A DNA stretch of 64,000 nt from Lentinus brumalis (taxonomy: Eukaryota; Basidiomycota; Agaricomycetes; Polyporales; Polyporaceae). A program made the translations under genes and the position numbers. The DNA lies in contig MARA01000004.1 of assembly GCA_001792895.1 (NCBI GenBank), positions 2,594,328 through 2,658,327 of the forward strand. The letters are read 5' to 3'. The number at the start of each line of letters is the position of its first letter. The stretch's first letter is position 1. Below the pieces are notes generated by a model. The model made no database searches and was not told the DNA's origin. It saw only the letters and a program-made list of their open reading frames with translations. Shown piece by piece: positions 10,069 to 22,509 of the stretch.

Positions 10069-10488
10069 CTTAAGCTTGCTGGCGACTACTGGGAGCGTCT
10101 GGACACCGCTGCGCAGGACCTCTGCTCGTCACGGCGTGCTGCTTCTCGAGCAGACCTCACTGGCAGTCTGCTGCGTCGCAAACCCACGTTAACAATGTAC
10201 GATCCGACGCTAGGTACGTCCCAATACTTACTTGCGCGAAGAATAGGTCCAGGACGCCGTGCGCAGCCCTTTGACCCGCTCTTGCGCTGCTCACAGCGGC
10301 GGCAGACGTCTTCGGCAATGTGCACGTCAACGTTGAAAGCGAACAGGTGAGCAGGTGCACGACGGCCGAGGATGGGAATGATTTACCTCATGCCTCCTCG
10401 GCCCCAGAACTCGTGTTGAGGTGAGGAGACACTGGCTCTTATCCCATGCGCTGGTTTGCGAACGTTGCCATGCCAAGAGGTCCGTGGC
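10069..10488. other. Unassigned exon-like interval
   Basis: After the gene D stop, the plus frame reopens with KLAGDYWERLDTAAQDL and continues across a GTACGT intron to DVFGNVHVNVESEQ. It is separated from gene D by the TGA in every unit. The minus strand also has a good intron here (GTAAGT to GACGCAG, around 10160-10232). I cannot choose between a decayed 3' extension of gene D and an antisense exon. Confidence 0.3.
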
Positions 10489-11051
10489 TTACGCAGGGAG
10501 CCCGACTGAAGCTTGCCGCGGGAGCTGTTCGTCACCCGGATGGCAGCGGTTGCCGCCGTAATCCTGTAACCGGCGACGAAGGAAGGTCAGTCAACCCAGG
10601 TCGATTGAGATGTATACGCGCAGCAACCGCGCGACTACGCTCACCTCTAGAGAATCGCGACTTTTGACATGCGTCGACGCGTCGCTGATGTCAATCTTGA
10701 CGTGGGCATGGGCCACGAGCTTTGCTTCACGTAGACTGAATTCCCGAGGCTGAAGAAGATGTGGTGAGTGGATGAGACAGGAGAGGGAAGGCAAAACTGC
10801 GTGCTGACCCACAGCGCGGAGGACAGCTGACTAGCAGTGGGATCTTGAGTCCTGCGCTCGACGGTGCCACGGTGCAGCTGGAGTCGGTAGTGGCGAGGTC
10901 GGGAGGTGAATGGTCTCGGCGGTGGGCGGGGACATGGTGAGTAGTAAGGTTGAAGGAGGAGCCTTGCTGTCGAGTCGAGACTCGACGTGCGGATTCTGCC
11001 GGTAGTGTCCGAGCTAGGAGGTAAATGATGTGTAATAGATCGAGGAGTCAA
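10489..11051 (-). CDS. Gene E copy, 5' end not found
   Basis: This is the unit-1 copy of the three-exon frame modelled at 33398-33962. Here the junction in the second exon reads CACGAGC where unit 3 has CACGGAGC, so the phase differs by one. The donor GTGGGT and the acceptor TTCTTCAG of the first intron are kept. Confidence 0.3.
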
Positions 11052-12145
11052 TGCAAGCTGGTTTCCAAAGAATAAACAACGTAAGCGTGAACTAGGTCAG
11101 GCTATCTGGATATTCCGTGGGAGCGTGCGGCGCAGAATCTCGCCGCAGCTGCTGAAGAGGTTACGTGATAGGTGCAAGGTGCTTCTGTGCATGCACGACA
11201 CAACGGAGCGCTGGTAGAACTTCCCTAAATCTTTCGAGGGCAGCTTGGGACTTACGCTAGCCTAGTTCATAGTAGAGACCTGTGTTGCCCTGGTGCTCTA
11301 CTGCACACAAAGAACTCTCACTCAGACTGAGGCTCATTAACTATGGTATACCTCTACAAGACTGCAGGCTTGCAGTATGGCAATGGATGGGATTCTGCTG
11401 AATGTGCAGTCCAAGGGAGTGGTTGCCCACGAGCATGGGACCCTTAGCAACGAGGAATAATACGTACCATGCTTCGAGAAGGTACTGATCGGTACCCACA
11501 TAAATTCCGCGGATGATGTCGGACCTCGGCCTACCTCACGGGAGCTTGCATGCTCTACAGTACTGATTCCTTGTATTGTTCCTGCAAGCTGACAGCCTCT
11601 AGCGGTGGTGAGTAGTATGCAGGCAGGAAGGGCATCCCCATGAGATAGACGGGGATGGTACCTGCTGGATGAGTGCGGTACACAACAGTCCAGACCAATC
11701 AGCGGGCGAAGCTGTCATTACAGCCGCCAGGGGAGCTTCTGACCAACTTGGGCAGCTTCGGCATCTGAAATCAAGGGTAAAACGGTGTGGCGTGCGACGA
11801 GGTCATGCCGGGATCAGGGCCTGGATCATTCAGGCCCAGATGGCGGCATGGACATGTCCACGAGAACCTATCAGCTTTTGCTGAATGCTTATCCCTCGCG
11901 CATAAAATATCAGTAGCAGCACACAGTGCTGACATGCAGATACAATGTAGACTATGCTGCACTTACATTGAAGGCAGGCATATGATGCAGGAGCTTGGAT
12001 GACTGAAGTCTTGAAAGCAGACCCCGAGAGTTCACAATTTAACAGTGTAAGGATTGAGAGGTAAGCCCAGTAGAAAGAGCTGCAGAATGCGAGATCTGCT
12101 CCATTATGGCACAGTAAGCTCCTGAAATTGGGTCGGAGGACGGAC
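11052..12145. other. Less GC-rich stretch, no supported gene
   Basis: Base composition is closer to 50% GC than in the rest of the unit. Short frames exist on both strands, for example a minus frame containing TDQYLLEAWYVLFLVAKG around 11440-11510 and a minus frame across the unit joint with AERAEHERALLAKVAISKS. Neither has an ATG start or a consistent exon chain. The stretch is conserved in every unit and has no private repeats. Confidence 0.5.
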
Positions 12146-12878
12146 GAACGGGAGAAAGAGGCCGGATTCCGCGTCGGGAGACTCGGCGTTGTTGCCAGAA
12201 GAGGTGTCGAGCGAAAAAGGCAATGTAAGCGCTCTTCGAAATCGCGACCTTCGCCAATAGCGCGCGTTCGTGTTCCGCTCGTTCTGCTGTTGCAGACACA
12301 GCGCAGCCCAAGGTATCAATAGTCAACCCTAAAGTAAACTATGTACTAGCTAATACATGGTGCCAGGGGCTGGTAAGACACCCGGAAATTGCAGTATCGT
12401 GGCAAGCAACGCTCTGCTCGTAGGCTGCAAGCCCAGGACATCCGCGCATCGACCGAGGTCTCTTGAATCAAGTCTTCAACTTGTGGCGTCAGCGTCTACA
12501 GCCTCGTTACCGCCTGGCTAGCTCTGGATACTGCAAGTACACCGAATTGCCCTGGAATGGACGAAACACCGCGGAACGCTCGCTTTCAAGGACCCTGTCC
12601 TCGTCCCTTCGTGCGCCGACTGTCCGACAAAACTTGGAGCCGGAATACAACCATCAAGTTCTCAGCGCCTCTATTACGTTGAGAACATCTTCTCTGAGCC
12701 GAGACAGCTTTGTTCGTCTGGAACTGCGCTAGTCGTTCTGCTCCGTCTGGCTGCGCCTGCCCTCGCCCGGTCTCACCGCCTGCCCTCTGGTTGGTCGGCG
12801 ACCCCGCATGCTCGTGCGAACCTGAGACGTTCAACAAGTTAAAGTTCTGGAGCCCGTGACTCGCAGGTCCAGAACATG

Positions 12879-12884
12879 TATAAG
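12879..12884 (+). promoter_or_regulatory. TATA box of gene A (type B)
   Basis: TATAAG lies about 500 bp upstream of the ATG at 13375 and is followed by CT-rich sequence. A likely 5' UTR intron (13305-13359, GTGAGA to ATACAG) lies in between. The same motif is found in the other type B units. Confidence 0.5.
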
Positions 12885-13374
12885 TACCCCGTCATCTCGA
12901 CGACGCCTCTCGCGCACCCGTACCCATTCCCTCACGTTCCCTCCATACCCTCCCCCATACTGGGTGGTCTCCAATCTCCCATTTATTGCACACTAGTATA
13001 CATTCTGCTGCTATACCCTCCTCTATTGCCCGCTTCTCCTTCGTGCTTCTAGGTACCATGTCCCTCCGAGACTACTATGCAGGCGTACATATATGTACTT
13101 AGTGCTGTTTGTATCACGACTGTATTTTGGTTCTTCGTGTCTTCTCTCGAGTTCCCTCCTCCTCCTCTCATCCGACTAGTATATCTCCCTATCCGACACA
13201 CCCACCCTTGTATTCGCCCTCCTTGTTCTCTCCGAGCCCTGGGTCATCATAGCTCCTCCACTCTCCTCACTACGCCATCCATCCGCATACCAGAAAGCTG
13301 ACAGGTGAGATTCTGCTCATTCTCGTATATACTACAGCTTTGCTGAACGTCTGATACAGCTGCAAATTCTCAAG

Positions 13375-14088
13375 ATGTTGCTTGCAAAAGGTACGCTTTC
13401 TACCATGTTCACTCGTTGATCCTTCAAGCTCGACTAACATCACCATCTCCGTAGACTCAACGCGCTACTCCAGCAACGGAGTATTACCGTCCTCCAGTTC
13501 CCTCGCCTTTGCTGACCTCATGCTCGTCCTAGCTGGTTGTAGTTGGTCTTCGTACCTCCCAGTCCCACCCGATCACGCTACCAGGGTATGTCGAGGTGAG
13601 CACAACATCGCCCGGGCCCGTCTATTCGCGGCCCTCGTAGCTAACCAACATCTGTCAGAACACCATCGGATATCGTTCTTAAGTTACCACGACGACCGGA
13701 CTTTATGCCTCGGGACCAGGCAGCTTTGTACATCGGTGCGTTACCGCTCCGAGTACTGGAACAGCGCTGACGCTTCGTATTCACAGAGATGTCGCCGGAC
13801 GGATACGTAGCTGCCTCCATCGACTCGACGACTATCCAACGACTCTCATTGGAAGGTACGTTACTCGGACAAGCTTTTCGACGATGTCTATGCCTGACTC
13901 TGACATATCAAGGCCTTCGACCGAGCTCGACTGCAACTTGGTCCGACATGCCGGTTGTACTCGCTATACCATGGTATGGTGAGCATGAATTCATTCATAT
14001 CTGCGCAGCAGGCCGCGGCGATTGACTTCGTGACCATTGCAGTTCTGTGCACCGGCAGGACGTCAAGCCATACGAGCAGACCCAGTAA
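13375..14088 (+). CDS. Gene A, intact type B copy, 115-aa hypothetical protein
   Basis: Exons are 13375-13390, 13455-13480, 13533-13585, 13659-13735, 13787-13855, 13913-13973 and 14043-14088; every junction is GT-AG and in phase, giving 115 aa. Branch points are visible as CTAAC (13641-13645) and CTGAC (13512-13516, 13768-13772, 13895-13899). The product starts MLLAKDSTRYSSNG. It contains PSDIVLKLP, DQAALYIEMSPDGYV and MPVVLAIPCSVH, and ends YEQTQ. There is no signal peptide, membrane segment or domain I recognise. The last exon and stop are conserved in type A. The gene may instead continue by splicing at GTAACT (14085) into the exon-like stretch that runs to a TGA near 14708. Function unknown. 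Confidence 0.5.
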
Positions 14089-14710
14089 CTCGCTACTAGT
14101 AGGACGCACAAGCAACGGACTTCCCGGTCAGCTCGAAGGACGACTGGGACCCACGTTGGCCGCTCTCGCAGCACTCCAAGGATCTGTCGGCCACGCTTCG
14201 CGCGAATGATGCGATGGTGAGTCGCACAGGCCTGAGCCTTTCACGGACTTCGTGCACGCTCACGGTTGCTCCAGGACGGACTCTCAACTCGCAGGCTCGC
14301 GTATCGCGCCCTGTGCGACTTCGGACTCATTGGCAGTCGCGAAGATCGCTATCTCCACACGCAGGGCGAGCATGTCCGCCAGTTCAAAGGTAACATCACA
14401 TTCGATTTCATGCGGCACAGGCTGACATGAGGCTTTGACAGGGCTCAGACGACAGCCCACGCCGACTGCACGAACGGCAGAGGTAAGTCTGGTTCATAGT
14501 ATTCTGCGGTGATCTATCTACTGACTGCGAGTACTGCAGGTTCTCGGCACTTCATGCGCCGGGAGGCATCCAGCCTCCCGCCATGCCCGGTGTGCGTAAT
14601 CGCGCCGTCAAGACATTCTGTACATCTCGGACCACCCGCCGCCCCGACCAGCCCGTGTCCAAGCGCGTCCCGCCACACGCAAGCAGTCCGGCAAGCAAGA
14701 TCTATTGGTG
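14089..14710 (+). other. Exon-like stretch downstream of gene A (type B)
   Basis: This is the counterpart of 1922-2610. In type B the exons reading SDSLAVAKIAISTRR, GSDDSPRRLHERQR and FSALHAPGGIQPPAMPG join in phase and run to a TGA after SKIYW. The A-to-B differences in two of these exons are synonymous in this frame (CTG/TTG, AGC/AGT, TCG/TCA), which supports coding. The link to gene A is unproven. Confidence 0.4.
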
Positions 14711-14767
14711 AGTAATCGCTGTTAGGTACATTATAGCGGCCTCCGTGCTCGAGTGTCGCCGATATAG

Positions 14768-15181
14768 AGACTTGCTTTGCCCGTCTTCCCGCCCCCGCGC
14801 CGGCTTGCGCTGCGTCGCAGATGCCCGGAGCACGCTCTGCGTCTGCGGTGCGCTCCGGACCTCTGTGTCCAGTGTCGGTTTCTGCTTCGTGAGTCTGTCC
14901 GCCAGGCGGCGTGTTTCGACTCGGTTTGGCCAGTACTGGCTTCGTATGTTGCTCCGGAGTCCGGGGAGTGGGACGCTCTCGTGCTCTTGTTCGAGATTGC
15001 GGGCTGCTTGCACGCAGGTGTCAGCAGACGTGTGCAGTGCGCAATGCGCACGAGTTTCCGGGTCTTCTTGTTTCCGCGTGGCGTTACGGAGCTTCGAGTC
15101 GACGCCGTCCGGCAGGATTGGCGAGTTCTTGCCGTCGACGGTGTCGCTGTGAGAGTTTGGGTACCGCACATGTTTGGTTGA
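14768..15181 (+). CDS. Copy of the 2611-3024 open frame
   Basis: Essentially the same sequence as the unit-1 frame, open to the same TGA and also without an ATG near its start. In type B the upstream splice into it is not in phase with the frame ending in SKIYW. Confidence 0.3.
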   Translation, partial: RLALPVFPPPRRLALRRRCPEHALRLRCAPDLCVQCRFLLRESVRQAACFDSVWPVLASYVAPESGEWDALVLLFEIAGCLHAGVSRRVQCAMRTSFRVFLFPRGVTELRVDAVRQDWRVLAVDGVAVRVWVPHMFG

Positions 15182-15497
15182 GCCGGAGAGCCGGGCAGTT
15201 CTATTGCCCGGGGCATGCACCTCACGGGCGGTTGGGAGCGTGTCTTGACGGTGTGCGCGCCGTGAACTGCGCCGTTCCGTCGCATGCCGCACCGTCGAAC
15301 GCAGCGAAGATGGTCGCGGGCTTCGTTTCAGGACGTCCGTGCAGAGTTCCGACTAAGGGGAGAACGTGAGCATGACACGCAGAGATGGCCGGGCAGAGCG
15401 GACGCACCCATGCTGAGAGCTCGCACCTTGTCCCGGAGTATACGCACGCGTCCGGCGCGGTTGAGACCGAGTGCCCGAGCTCAGTTGAGTCTGAGAT

Positions 15498-17078
15498 AGC
15501 AGACGGCGCGGGCGGTTGATGCTCGGTCGTCGAGATACGGCCGGTCGGTCCTCCTGCCCGCGGAGGCAGTCGACGGCGTCGAGGTCGATGTTGAGGAGTC
15601 GCCTTCCAGCTGCCAAAGCGTGTTAGGCGGAGTCGTGAGTACCACAGCCTTCCCCCGGAGTGATTTGGAGGCAGCCGGGGAGACGTACCGGCCGGGAGAG
15701 CGGTGGCGAGTCCGGGGCAGCGCACTGGCACGAACGCGACATTCGCGACCTCCTCGGATCCGCGCGAAACAGCCTTGATTCAATGCGCTAGTGTTCGCGT
15801 AGCCCGGGTCAACCGGTTTCGTGGAGATCCGGGGAGGGACCGCCGAGATACGGCCTGAACACTGACCTGGCGGGCAACCCGCTCGGGCTGGCCCGCGGAC
15901 TCGATTTTCAAACCGGCCGTACCGGTGCGCAAGCGGTCGCACATAGTCTCGAGGACTATCACGCCGCGTTCGATGTGTTTTGCGGCCGTCCGGGTGCGGT
16001 GCGCGAGCGGGAGAGTCGGCGAGAATGGGCGGGCGGCGAATGTGCAATGAAATCGCACATTCGAGCGGTTTTGAGACCTGCTCGGATCCGCGCGAGACGG
16101 ACTGGGTTGGACAGAAAACGTCCAACGTAGGCCGTAGGGCCGTGTTTGACGGCGATGGTGCGAGAACCGGGAGTGATACGGGGGTTCGAGTGACCGGGAG
16201 TGACCGCTGGCCACGGTGATGACGAGATGGCAGAACTCGTCCGGGCGGCGCGCAGCGTCGTCGTGCACACGCTAGAGGACCAGTACGGAACATATAAGTT
16301 GTCCGCCAGCCGTCTGGGTGCGGAAGACGGCCGGGAGAGTCGGCGCGAGCGGGCGGGCGGCGAAAGTGCAATGAAATCGCACTTTCGACCGATTTACAGA
16401 CCCGCCCGGATCGACGCGAGATGGTGCTGGGTGGGCGGAAAACGTTCAACGTAGCCCATAGCACCCGGTTTGACGGTGAGAGGGTGCGATTGGGGGAGAT
16501 ACGGCGGTTCGAGCATGCGGAGGTGCCCGCGGGCCGCGGTGACGACGAGGTTTGGGAACTCGTCCGCGCAGCGCGCAGCTCGGCCGTTCATAGGCGGGAG
16601 GACTGGTGCAGCACTTTTGAGGTGTCTGCCGGCCGTCCGGAGGCGGAGGACGTGTGGGAGAGTCGGCGGGAGCGGGCGGGGCGGCGAAAGTGCAATGAAA
16701 TCGCACTTTTGGCCGATTTTGAGACCCGCTCGGATCGACGCGAGAGGTAAACGCTTTGATAAGAAACGTTCAGCGTAGCTTGTAGCACTTGGTTGGAGGG
16801 TGATAGGGCGGGAACTGGATGTGCTAGGGCGGTTCGAGTAGACGAGGTTGGCCGAGGGACGAGGATGTCGAAGCGGTCGTTCCGGCTCCCGCATGCTGTA
16901 TCCAGCGTATCGGTGGAGCCGTTGACGTCTGTTTGTCGTGCAGTAGATGGCTCGGTCGGCGGCGTGAGCGTGCGTCGGCCGGGAAGTCGAGGTCGTGCTT
17001 GAGTGCGCCATTAAACGGCGACTCCGAGCGCGATTTCCGACCTCCTCGGATCGGCGCAAACCCGCTTCGGCCTGTCGC
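15498..17078. repeat. Hairpin-module block, unit 2
   Basis: Copy of 3340-4920. The first hairpin starts at 16037. A few single-base differences occur, for example GGGCGGAAAACG against GGGCGGGAAACG in unit 1. Confidence 0.75.
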
Positions 17079-17979
17079 AGGGAGGTTCACGGGAGGCTGT
17101 GGGAGTTGCTTGTACGCTGATGCGGGGGATACGGACGAGTGATTTGGGAAATGGAGCGCGGGTTAGCAGTGAATCGACGATAGCACGACGTACCGTGCGC
17201 CGTTTATCAAGACAACAATATCCCTCGGTTCGCGTATTGTGCAGCTATCGAATGCGCCATGTTGCGCTTGTGTGCGGGCGAATGGGCGGGTGTGGTATGC
17301 GATTTTGTCGCGCGCGGCGCGAGCAAACACGTCTTGGCGGCCGTGCGTCGGTTTGGGGCGCGTTCTGGCGTGTTTCCGACAATGGAGAGGGTCCAGTGGG
17401 TTATGAACACGCGTGGATGGATATGTTGTGGTACGCGACTCGGGCGGACGAGTGGACGTGGGCGGTAGGACGCGATGTGAACGTGGCTAGGCCCGGCAGA
17501 GCAACTTGGACTATTGCAGCAACGCGTCAGTGTCATGTACGATATGTCTGAGATAGGGAGTACGCACCTGGCAAATTGGAGTGTATGTGCATGGCGTGGG
17601 CGTAGCTTGCCTGTGGCAGATCGAGGGAGGAGGCAGCGGACGGCAGCGAGAGACAGAGGGCGCGAGAGCGCGAGCGACTAATCAGGCAACGGGACTTCCG
17701 AAAGCGTCTGCCCGACGCAGAATTTGCGGGCGCGCGACCGACTTTGACTCGACTCTCTGCCTGTCATACTGCGGCGTGGATCTCCTCTAAGAGCTTGTAT
17801 CATCAGGCTTCTGTTGCGCTCGCGGTGTCTCCCATTGCCCGCGACTCTGTGGCAATCTGGCTTGGATATGCCGTAGGATTGCTCAGTCCCTCCGCCCCCT
17901 TGCCACCCTAGCCTCTCGTCGGCCGCCTCGTCCTCATCCTGACCTCACTCCTGGGCCGCATACTGGAGGAACCCTCACC

Positions 17980-19408
17980 ATGTCTGCCTGGAACGTGTCC
18001 GTGCTCACTGGCGCCACGTCCGACACCGAGCCGACTCTGCTCGTGAACTTCGGAACCGCCAAGTACATCTTCAATGCAAGCGAGGGCATGGGCCGTGCAT
18101 GGCTGCAGAGCCACCATTCTATCAGGAAGACGAAGGGGCTTTTTGTGACCGCTGCTGGGACGCATAGGTGCGGTGGGGTGCCAGGTACGTGTTCATCCCA
18201 TGCGCGTCGTGTGGACGTCCGGTCTGTGGCTACAGCCCATCGACCCGCCGAGCGAACGCGAGGCGTCCCTCGTCTCCATGTACAATCTACGTGACGCTGA
18301 TACGCCGTGTCTATAGGCCTGTTGATGTTGTGCGCAGACGCGGCAGTGCCTGCAATCGACATTGTGGGCCCGTATGGTCTTATGCACTACCTCGCCACGA
18401 TGCGCAGCTACACATACCGGTTCGTGACTCCTACTATATCTCTGTTGCAAGATTCTCAAGCGTGTGTGTAGTTCGACTATGGTTGTCAAGGCAGTCGAGG
18501 CACCAACCGCTGTGGTCAGTGCACAACCGGCCGCTTCGCCCTCCCCGGTCTTCAAGGACGAAAATCTCTCGGTCTATTCGATACCCTTGTATCCTTCTGT
18601 CGACGGGGTCGATATCGGGGAGCCTTCGCACGCCCACTCAAGAGGAAGCGATCGGCCTCTCCTCCCACCGCGTCCAAACGGTCCACTCCTCCACTCATTG
18701 ACCGCACTGTTGAGTCCACGTCCCCCGTATCGCCTACCCTGTCCGTGCAGGCGCGGAGAGAGAACTTCAACCCAACGAGCCTTACCGGCGCGGACGCACA
18801 GGAATGGCGGAAGCTTATGTTGCAGGAGATGTTTCCGATGCAGCCGCCACCGAAAGCGGACCCATCGACATCGAAGGGGCGAAGCGGAGAGCAAACGCAC
18901 TCCAAGAACCCGCCGACGAGCCGCCGCCGCCGCCGAACATGACGTTCGCTCCTGACCGCAAGTACGCGCGACTGCCCGGTCTTGTCGCCGGTGGAGGCGT
19001 CGATCCTGCGACGTTGCCTACGCTTGGCTACCTGTGTGTCGGTCCAAGTGTACGCGGCAAATTCGACGTCAAGAAGGCTGAGGAACTCGGTGTTCGCGGG
19101 CCTTTGCGCGGGCGCCTGACCAAGGGAGAGACGGTTACCTTCGAGGTGGACGATGGGCAGGGTGGGAAGATACAACGCACTGTTCGACCTGAAGAGTGTG
19201 TTGGACCTAGCGAGGCACCACAGGTGAGTCTACTCGCGATGGGCAATGGGTTGCACAACTTAATAGTCGGCAGGCTGTTCTGATCCTTGACGTACCGACG
19301 CCTGCACACATTCCCTCTCTTCTCGCTTCATTCACCGACTCGCCGTTCTTCGCCAAGTACCGTTCCAAGGACGAGAACATCCGGAAGGAGCATCCTCTGC
19401 ACGCCGTT
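17980..19408 (+). pseudogene. tRNase Z N-terminal half, frameshifted copy (unit 2)
   Basis: Exon 1 is 17980-18184, exon 2 18317-18419, exon 3 18472-19223, and exon 4 starts at 19274. All splice sites are kept and intron 2 has 1 extra base. Exon 3 lacks a G near 18630 and another near 18880, so the frame is lost around the PLKRKR patch and again later. Exon 4 has the complete AAGTACCG that unit 1 lacks. Confidence 0.75.
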
Positions 19409-20152
19409 CCTGTGCGTCGTGTGCAGCGTGCTCCCGGTGCGCCAGGCCCGAGTGCGCGTGCGGCGATCCGCGCCGATGCCCGATGCCCGATGCCCGATGC
19501 GTCTGTGCTGCCAGAGAAACAAACGAATCGTTAGGGAGTCACTGGGCAGATTACTGGGCAGATGGCTGGGCAGCAGTAGCGGTGGTTGGAATGGGACAGG
19601 AAGTGCGCACAGAAATTGTGTCGCGGGCAGGAGGACGGCAGGAGAACACACATGTACACTCGTCCCAGGAAATATATTTTTCTGCCCCCCGCTGCCCGTA
19701 TGTCTGTTTTTCTGGGCGTCCTGCCTCTTCTGCATCTCGCCGCTAGAAGCTCGGAGTGCGTCTGCATCTGCGGCTGCGGCTGCTCAGCGCTCAGCCCGCT
19801 GCCTCCGCTCCGTCCCTCCTGCGTCGTCTCGCTGGCACACCTCGAGGTTTCTGGAAATCTCTCGATTGCGTCTAGCTACGCGCAAGTACACTACGAGATG
19901 CCCTCCGCCGCTCGCTGCTGCTGCTCCTCGCCTGCTCTCTACCCCGCCGTCCGCCGGCCGACATCTCTCGCATCCGCCGCGCTGGCGGTGCTGGACACCG
20001 GCGACGTGCGCGTGGGACGTCCCCTCCGATATCTGCCGGGAAACAAACATCAGTATCCGGAAACCTCGCAGGAGAGCATCACGGATAGCTCACGCAAGTC
20101 CGGCTGCTGAGCCCGTCATCCCGCTGCCAGCTTGATCACGGCAACTGTCCCG
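19409..20152 (+). other. tRNase Z tail with minisatellites, unit 2
   Basis: Copy of 7950-8706 with fewer GCATCTGC/GGCTGC units than unit 1. Confidence 0.5.
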
Positions 20153-20947
20153 TTAGGATGTTCCCGGGGCTATGCGGACAGTGCCAGCTAGACGACTTGC
20201 GTGAAACTGCAGGGCGACGATGGTCAGCCAGCGCGAGCCTGGACACATCAGCGTCGATGACTCACCGGAGGACCATACGCGGCACTTCGTCTGCCCGCTC
20301 GCAACGCGCCGACGCTGCATTCGAAACAGCACCGTCGTACCAGCGTGCAGCGGCCAATCGTTGCCGGGCAGCCTTCAGGACTGCACGCGACCTCGACCGG
20401 GCTATTCGAATGGCATGTCCGGATCCCGTGTATGTCGGGTACGCCCGGAACAGCTGAGAAAGAACAGATGTGAGTGCGAATTCTAGTATTGCCGGGAAAG
20501 GAGAGCGACTCACCAATCAAGACGCTATTGCGTCGTCCAGACTCTCTGGCTGGCTTGCCGCTGCCATAGTGCCCGAAGACGGTCTTTCCAGCAGCCTGAG
20601 CAATTACGCGAGTGAGTACTCTCTGTATGTGCGTATATGTCTCAAATTCTGTCCGGAATGCTCACCTGCAATCCTAGAGTGGAGCGCAAGAGAAGAGTGG
20701 CAGCGGACTGCCTGCCCGCTGCTCCGTGCCCGGCCACATCAACAGCGCCATCTTAGGATGCGTCGTTAGCGGCTTCAAAGAGACGAAATGAAACTCTGTA
20801 CTTACGAGCTTGCGTGCCATAAGGGAGGCAGAGCAGAACCGCATTCTGCGGTTCCTGGCCTGCCACTGCACAGATGGGCGCCTGCAGAGACAGGCGCGAT
20901 TCGCCTTCTGCGAAGGCCGCTGCCCGTCTTCCTTTCCCATCCACCAT
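20153..20947 (-). pseudogene. Gene C, unit-2 copy with 1-bp frameshift
   Basis: Same deletion as unit 1 in the last exon (CCAATCG). Splice sites and start are otherwise as in the 31616-32411 model. Confidence 0.5.
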
Positions 20948-20994
20948 CACCCCGCGCTGCCGGACCGCTCTCCCTCCCTCCCTCCGTCGATCTC

Positions 20995-21514
20995 ATGGTC
21001 TTCGACGCATACAGCGACGATCTCGCTGCAGCACATTCAGCTGAACTCAACGTAGGTCAGATTCTGGCAGGACTCGTCGACTCAAATCGGTACGTACCTC
21101 TATCTCATCACACCCGGCGACGATGTGCGCATTGTGCGCCGACTTGACGTGCGGAGATCGCGCTGCCAGACTGTCGAGGTCCGAGTCTAGGTCAGTTGTC
21201 GACGACGACGACGACGGCGGGCAGAAGAGGTAAGTCATACATACCGCGAGGATGCTTCAAGGGACGAGGACGGCGACGGCGACACTGGCTGCGTCTTGTT
21301 CGCGGAGCTTGTCTGTGGGCTCGCTGTCTGGGATGGACGCGTTCTGGAAGAGAAAGGTGAGCGTGCGCTTCGATTGCCCTCGACGCGTGACGTCATGCAT
21401 CCGAAAGAGGCAAGTCGCACGGCTGTGAGCGCGGACTGGATGCTCTGTTCGCGTCTTGAACACGGACTTGCTCGTCTTCTGTCGCGATCTGGGCTTGACG
21501 ACTTGCTGCTCTGA
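20995..21514 (+). CDS. Gene D, unit 2
   Basis: Same structure and phases as the unit-1 model at 9549-10068. Confidence 0.45.
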
Positions 21515-21935
21515 CTTAAGCTTGCTGGCGACTACTGGGAGCGTCTGGACACCGCTGCGCAGGACCTCTGCTCGTCACGGCGTGCTGCTTCTCGAGCAGA
21601 CCTCACTGGCAGTCTGCTGCGTCGCAAACCCACGTTAACAATGTACGATCCGACGCTAGGTACGTCCCAATACTTACTTGCGCGAAGAATAGGTCCAGGA
21701 CGCCGTGCGTAGCCCTTTGACCCGCTCTTGCGCTGCTCACAGCGGCGGCAGATGTCTTCGGCAATGTGCACGTCAACGCTGAAAGCTAACAGGTGAGCAG
21801 GTGCACGACGGCCGAGGATAGGGAATGATTTACCTCATGCCTCCTCGGCCCCAGAACTCGTGTTGAGGTGAGGAGACACTGGCTCTTATCCCATGCGCTG
21901 GTTTGCGAACGTTGCCATGCCAAGAGGTCCGTGGC

Positions 21936-22509
21936 TTACGCAGGGAGCCCGACTGAAGCTTGCCGCGGGAGCTGTTCGTCACCCGGATGGCAGCGGTTGC
22001 CGCCGTAATCCTGTAACCGGCGACGAAGGAAGGTCAGTCAACCCAGGTCGATTGAGATGTATACGCGCAGCAACGTGATGCGCACCGCGACTACGCTCAC
22101 CTCTAGAGAATCGCGACTTTTGACATGCGTCGACGCGTCGCTGATGTCAATCTTGACGTGGGCATGGGCCACCGAGCTTTGCTTCACGTAGACTGAATTC
22201 CCGAGGCTGAAGAAGATGTGGTGAGTGGATGAGACAGGAGAGGGAAGGCAAAACTGCGTGCTGACCCACAGCGCGGAGGACAGCTGACTAGCAGTGGGAT
22301 CTTGAGTCCTGCGCTCGACGGTGCCACGGTGCAGCTGGAGCGGTAGTGGCGAGGTCGGGAGGTGAATGGTCTCGGCGGGTGGGCGGGGACATGGTGAGTT
22401 GTAAGGTTGAAGGAGGAGCCTTGCTGTCGAGTCGAGACTCCACGTGCGGATTCTGCCGGTAGTTGTCCGAGCTAGGAGGTAAATGATGTGTAATAGATCG
22501 AGGAGTCAA
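21936..22509 (-). CDS. Gene E copy, 5' end not found (unit 2)
   Basis: Copy of the 33398-33962 frame with small indels in the first exon that change its frame. Confidence 0.25.

Larger units (their letters stand above)
1..12145. repeat. Tandem unit 1 (type A, carries a 719-bp insertion)
   Basis: This is the first of six head-to-tail copies. The start is arbitrary: the same GAACGGGAGAAAGAGG string recurs at 12146, 23601, 35068, 46582 and 58009. Unit 1 is about 0.7 kb longer than the others because of a private insertion at 6055-6773. Its 540-2600 block is of sequence type A, shared with units 4 and 5. Bases 1-738 hold no gene I can support; the plus frame at 318-698 has no ATG start and changes frame between copies. 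Confidence 0.97.

Noticed and set aside
13077..13301. 74-codon frame upstream of gene A in type B units
   Set aside because: It lies in the CT-rich leader, is absent as a frame in type A units and ends before a predicted 5' UTR intron.
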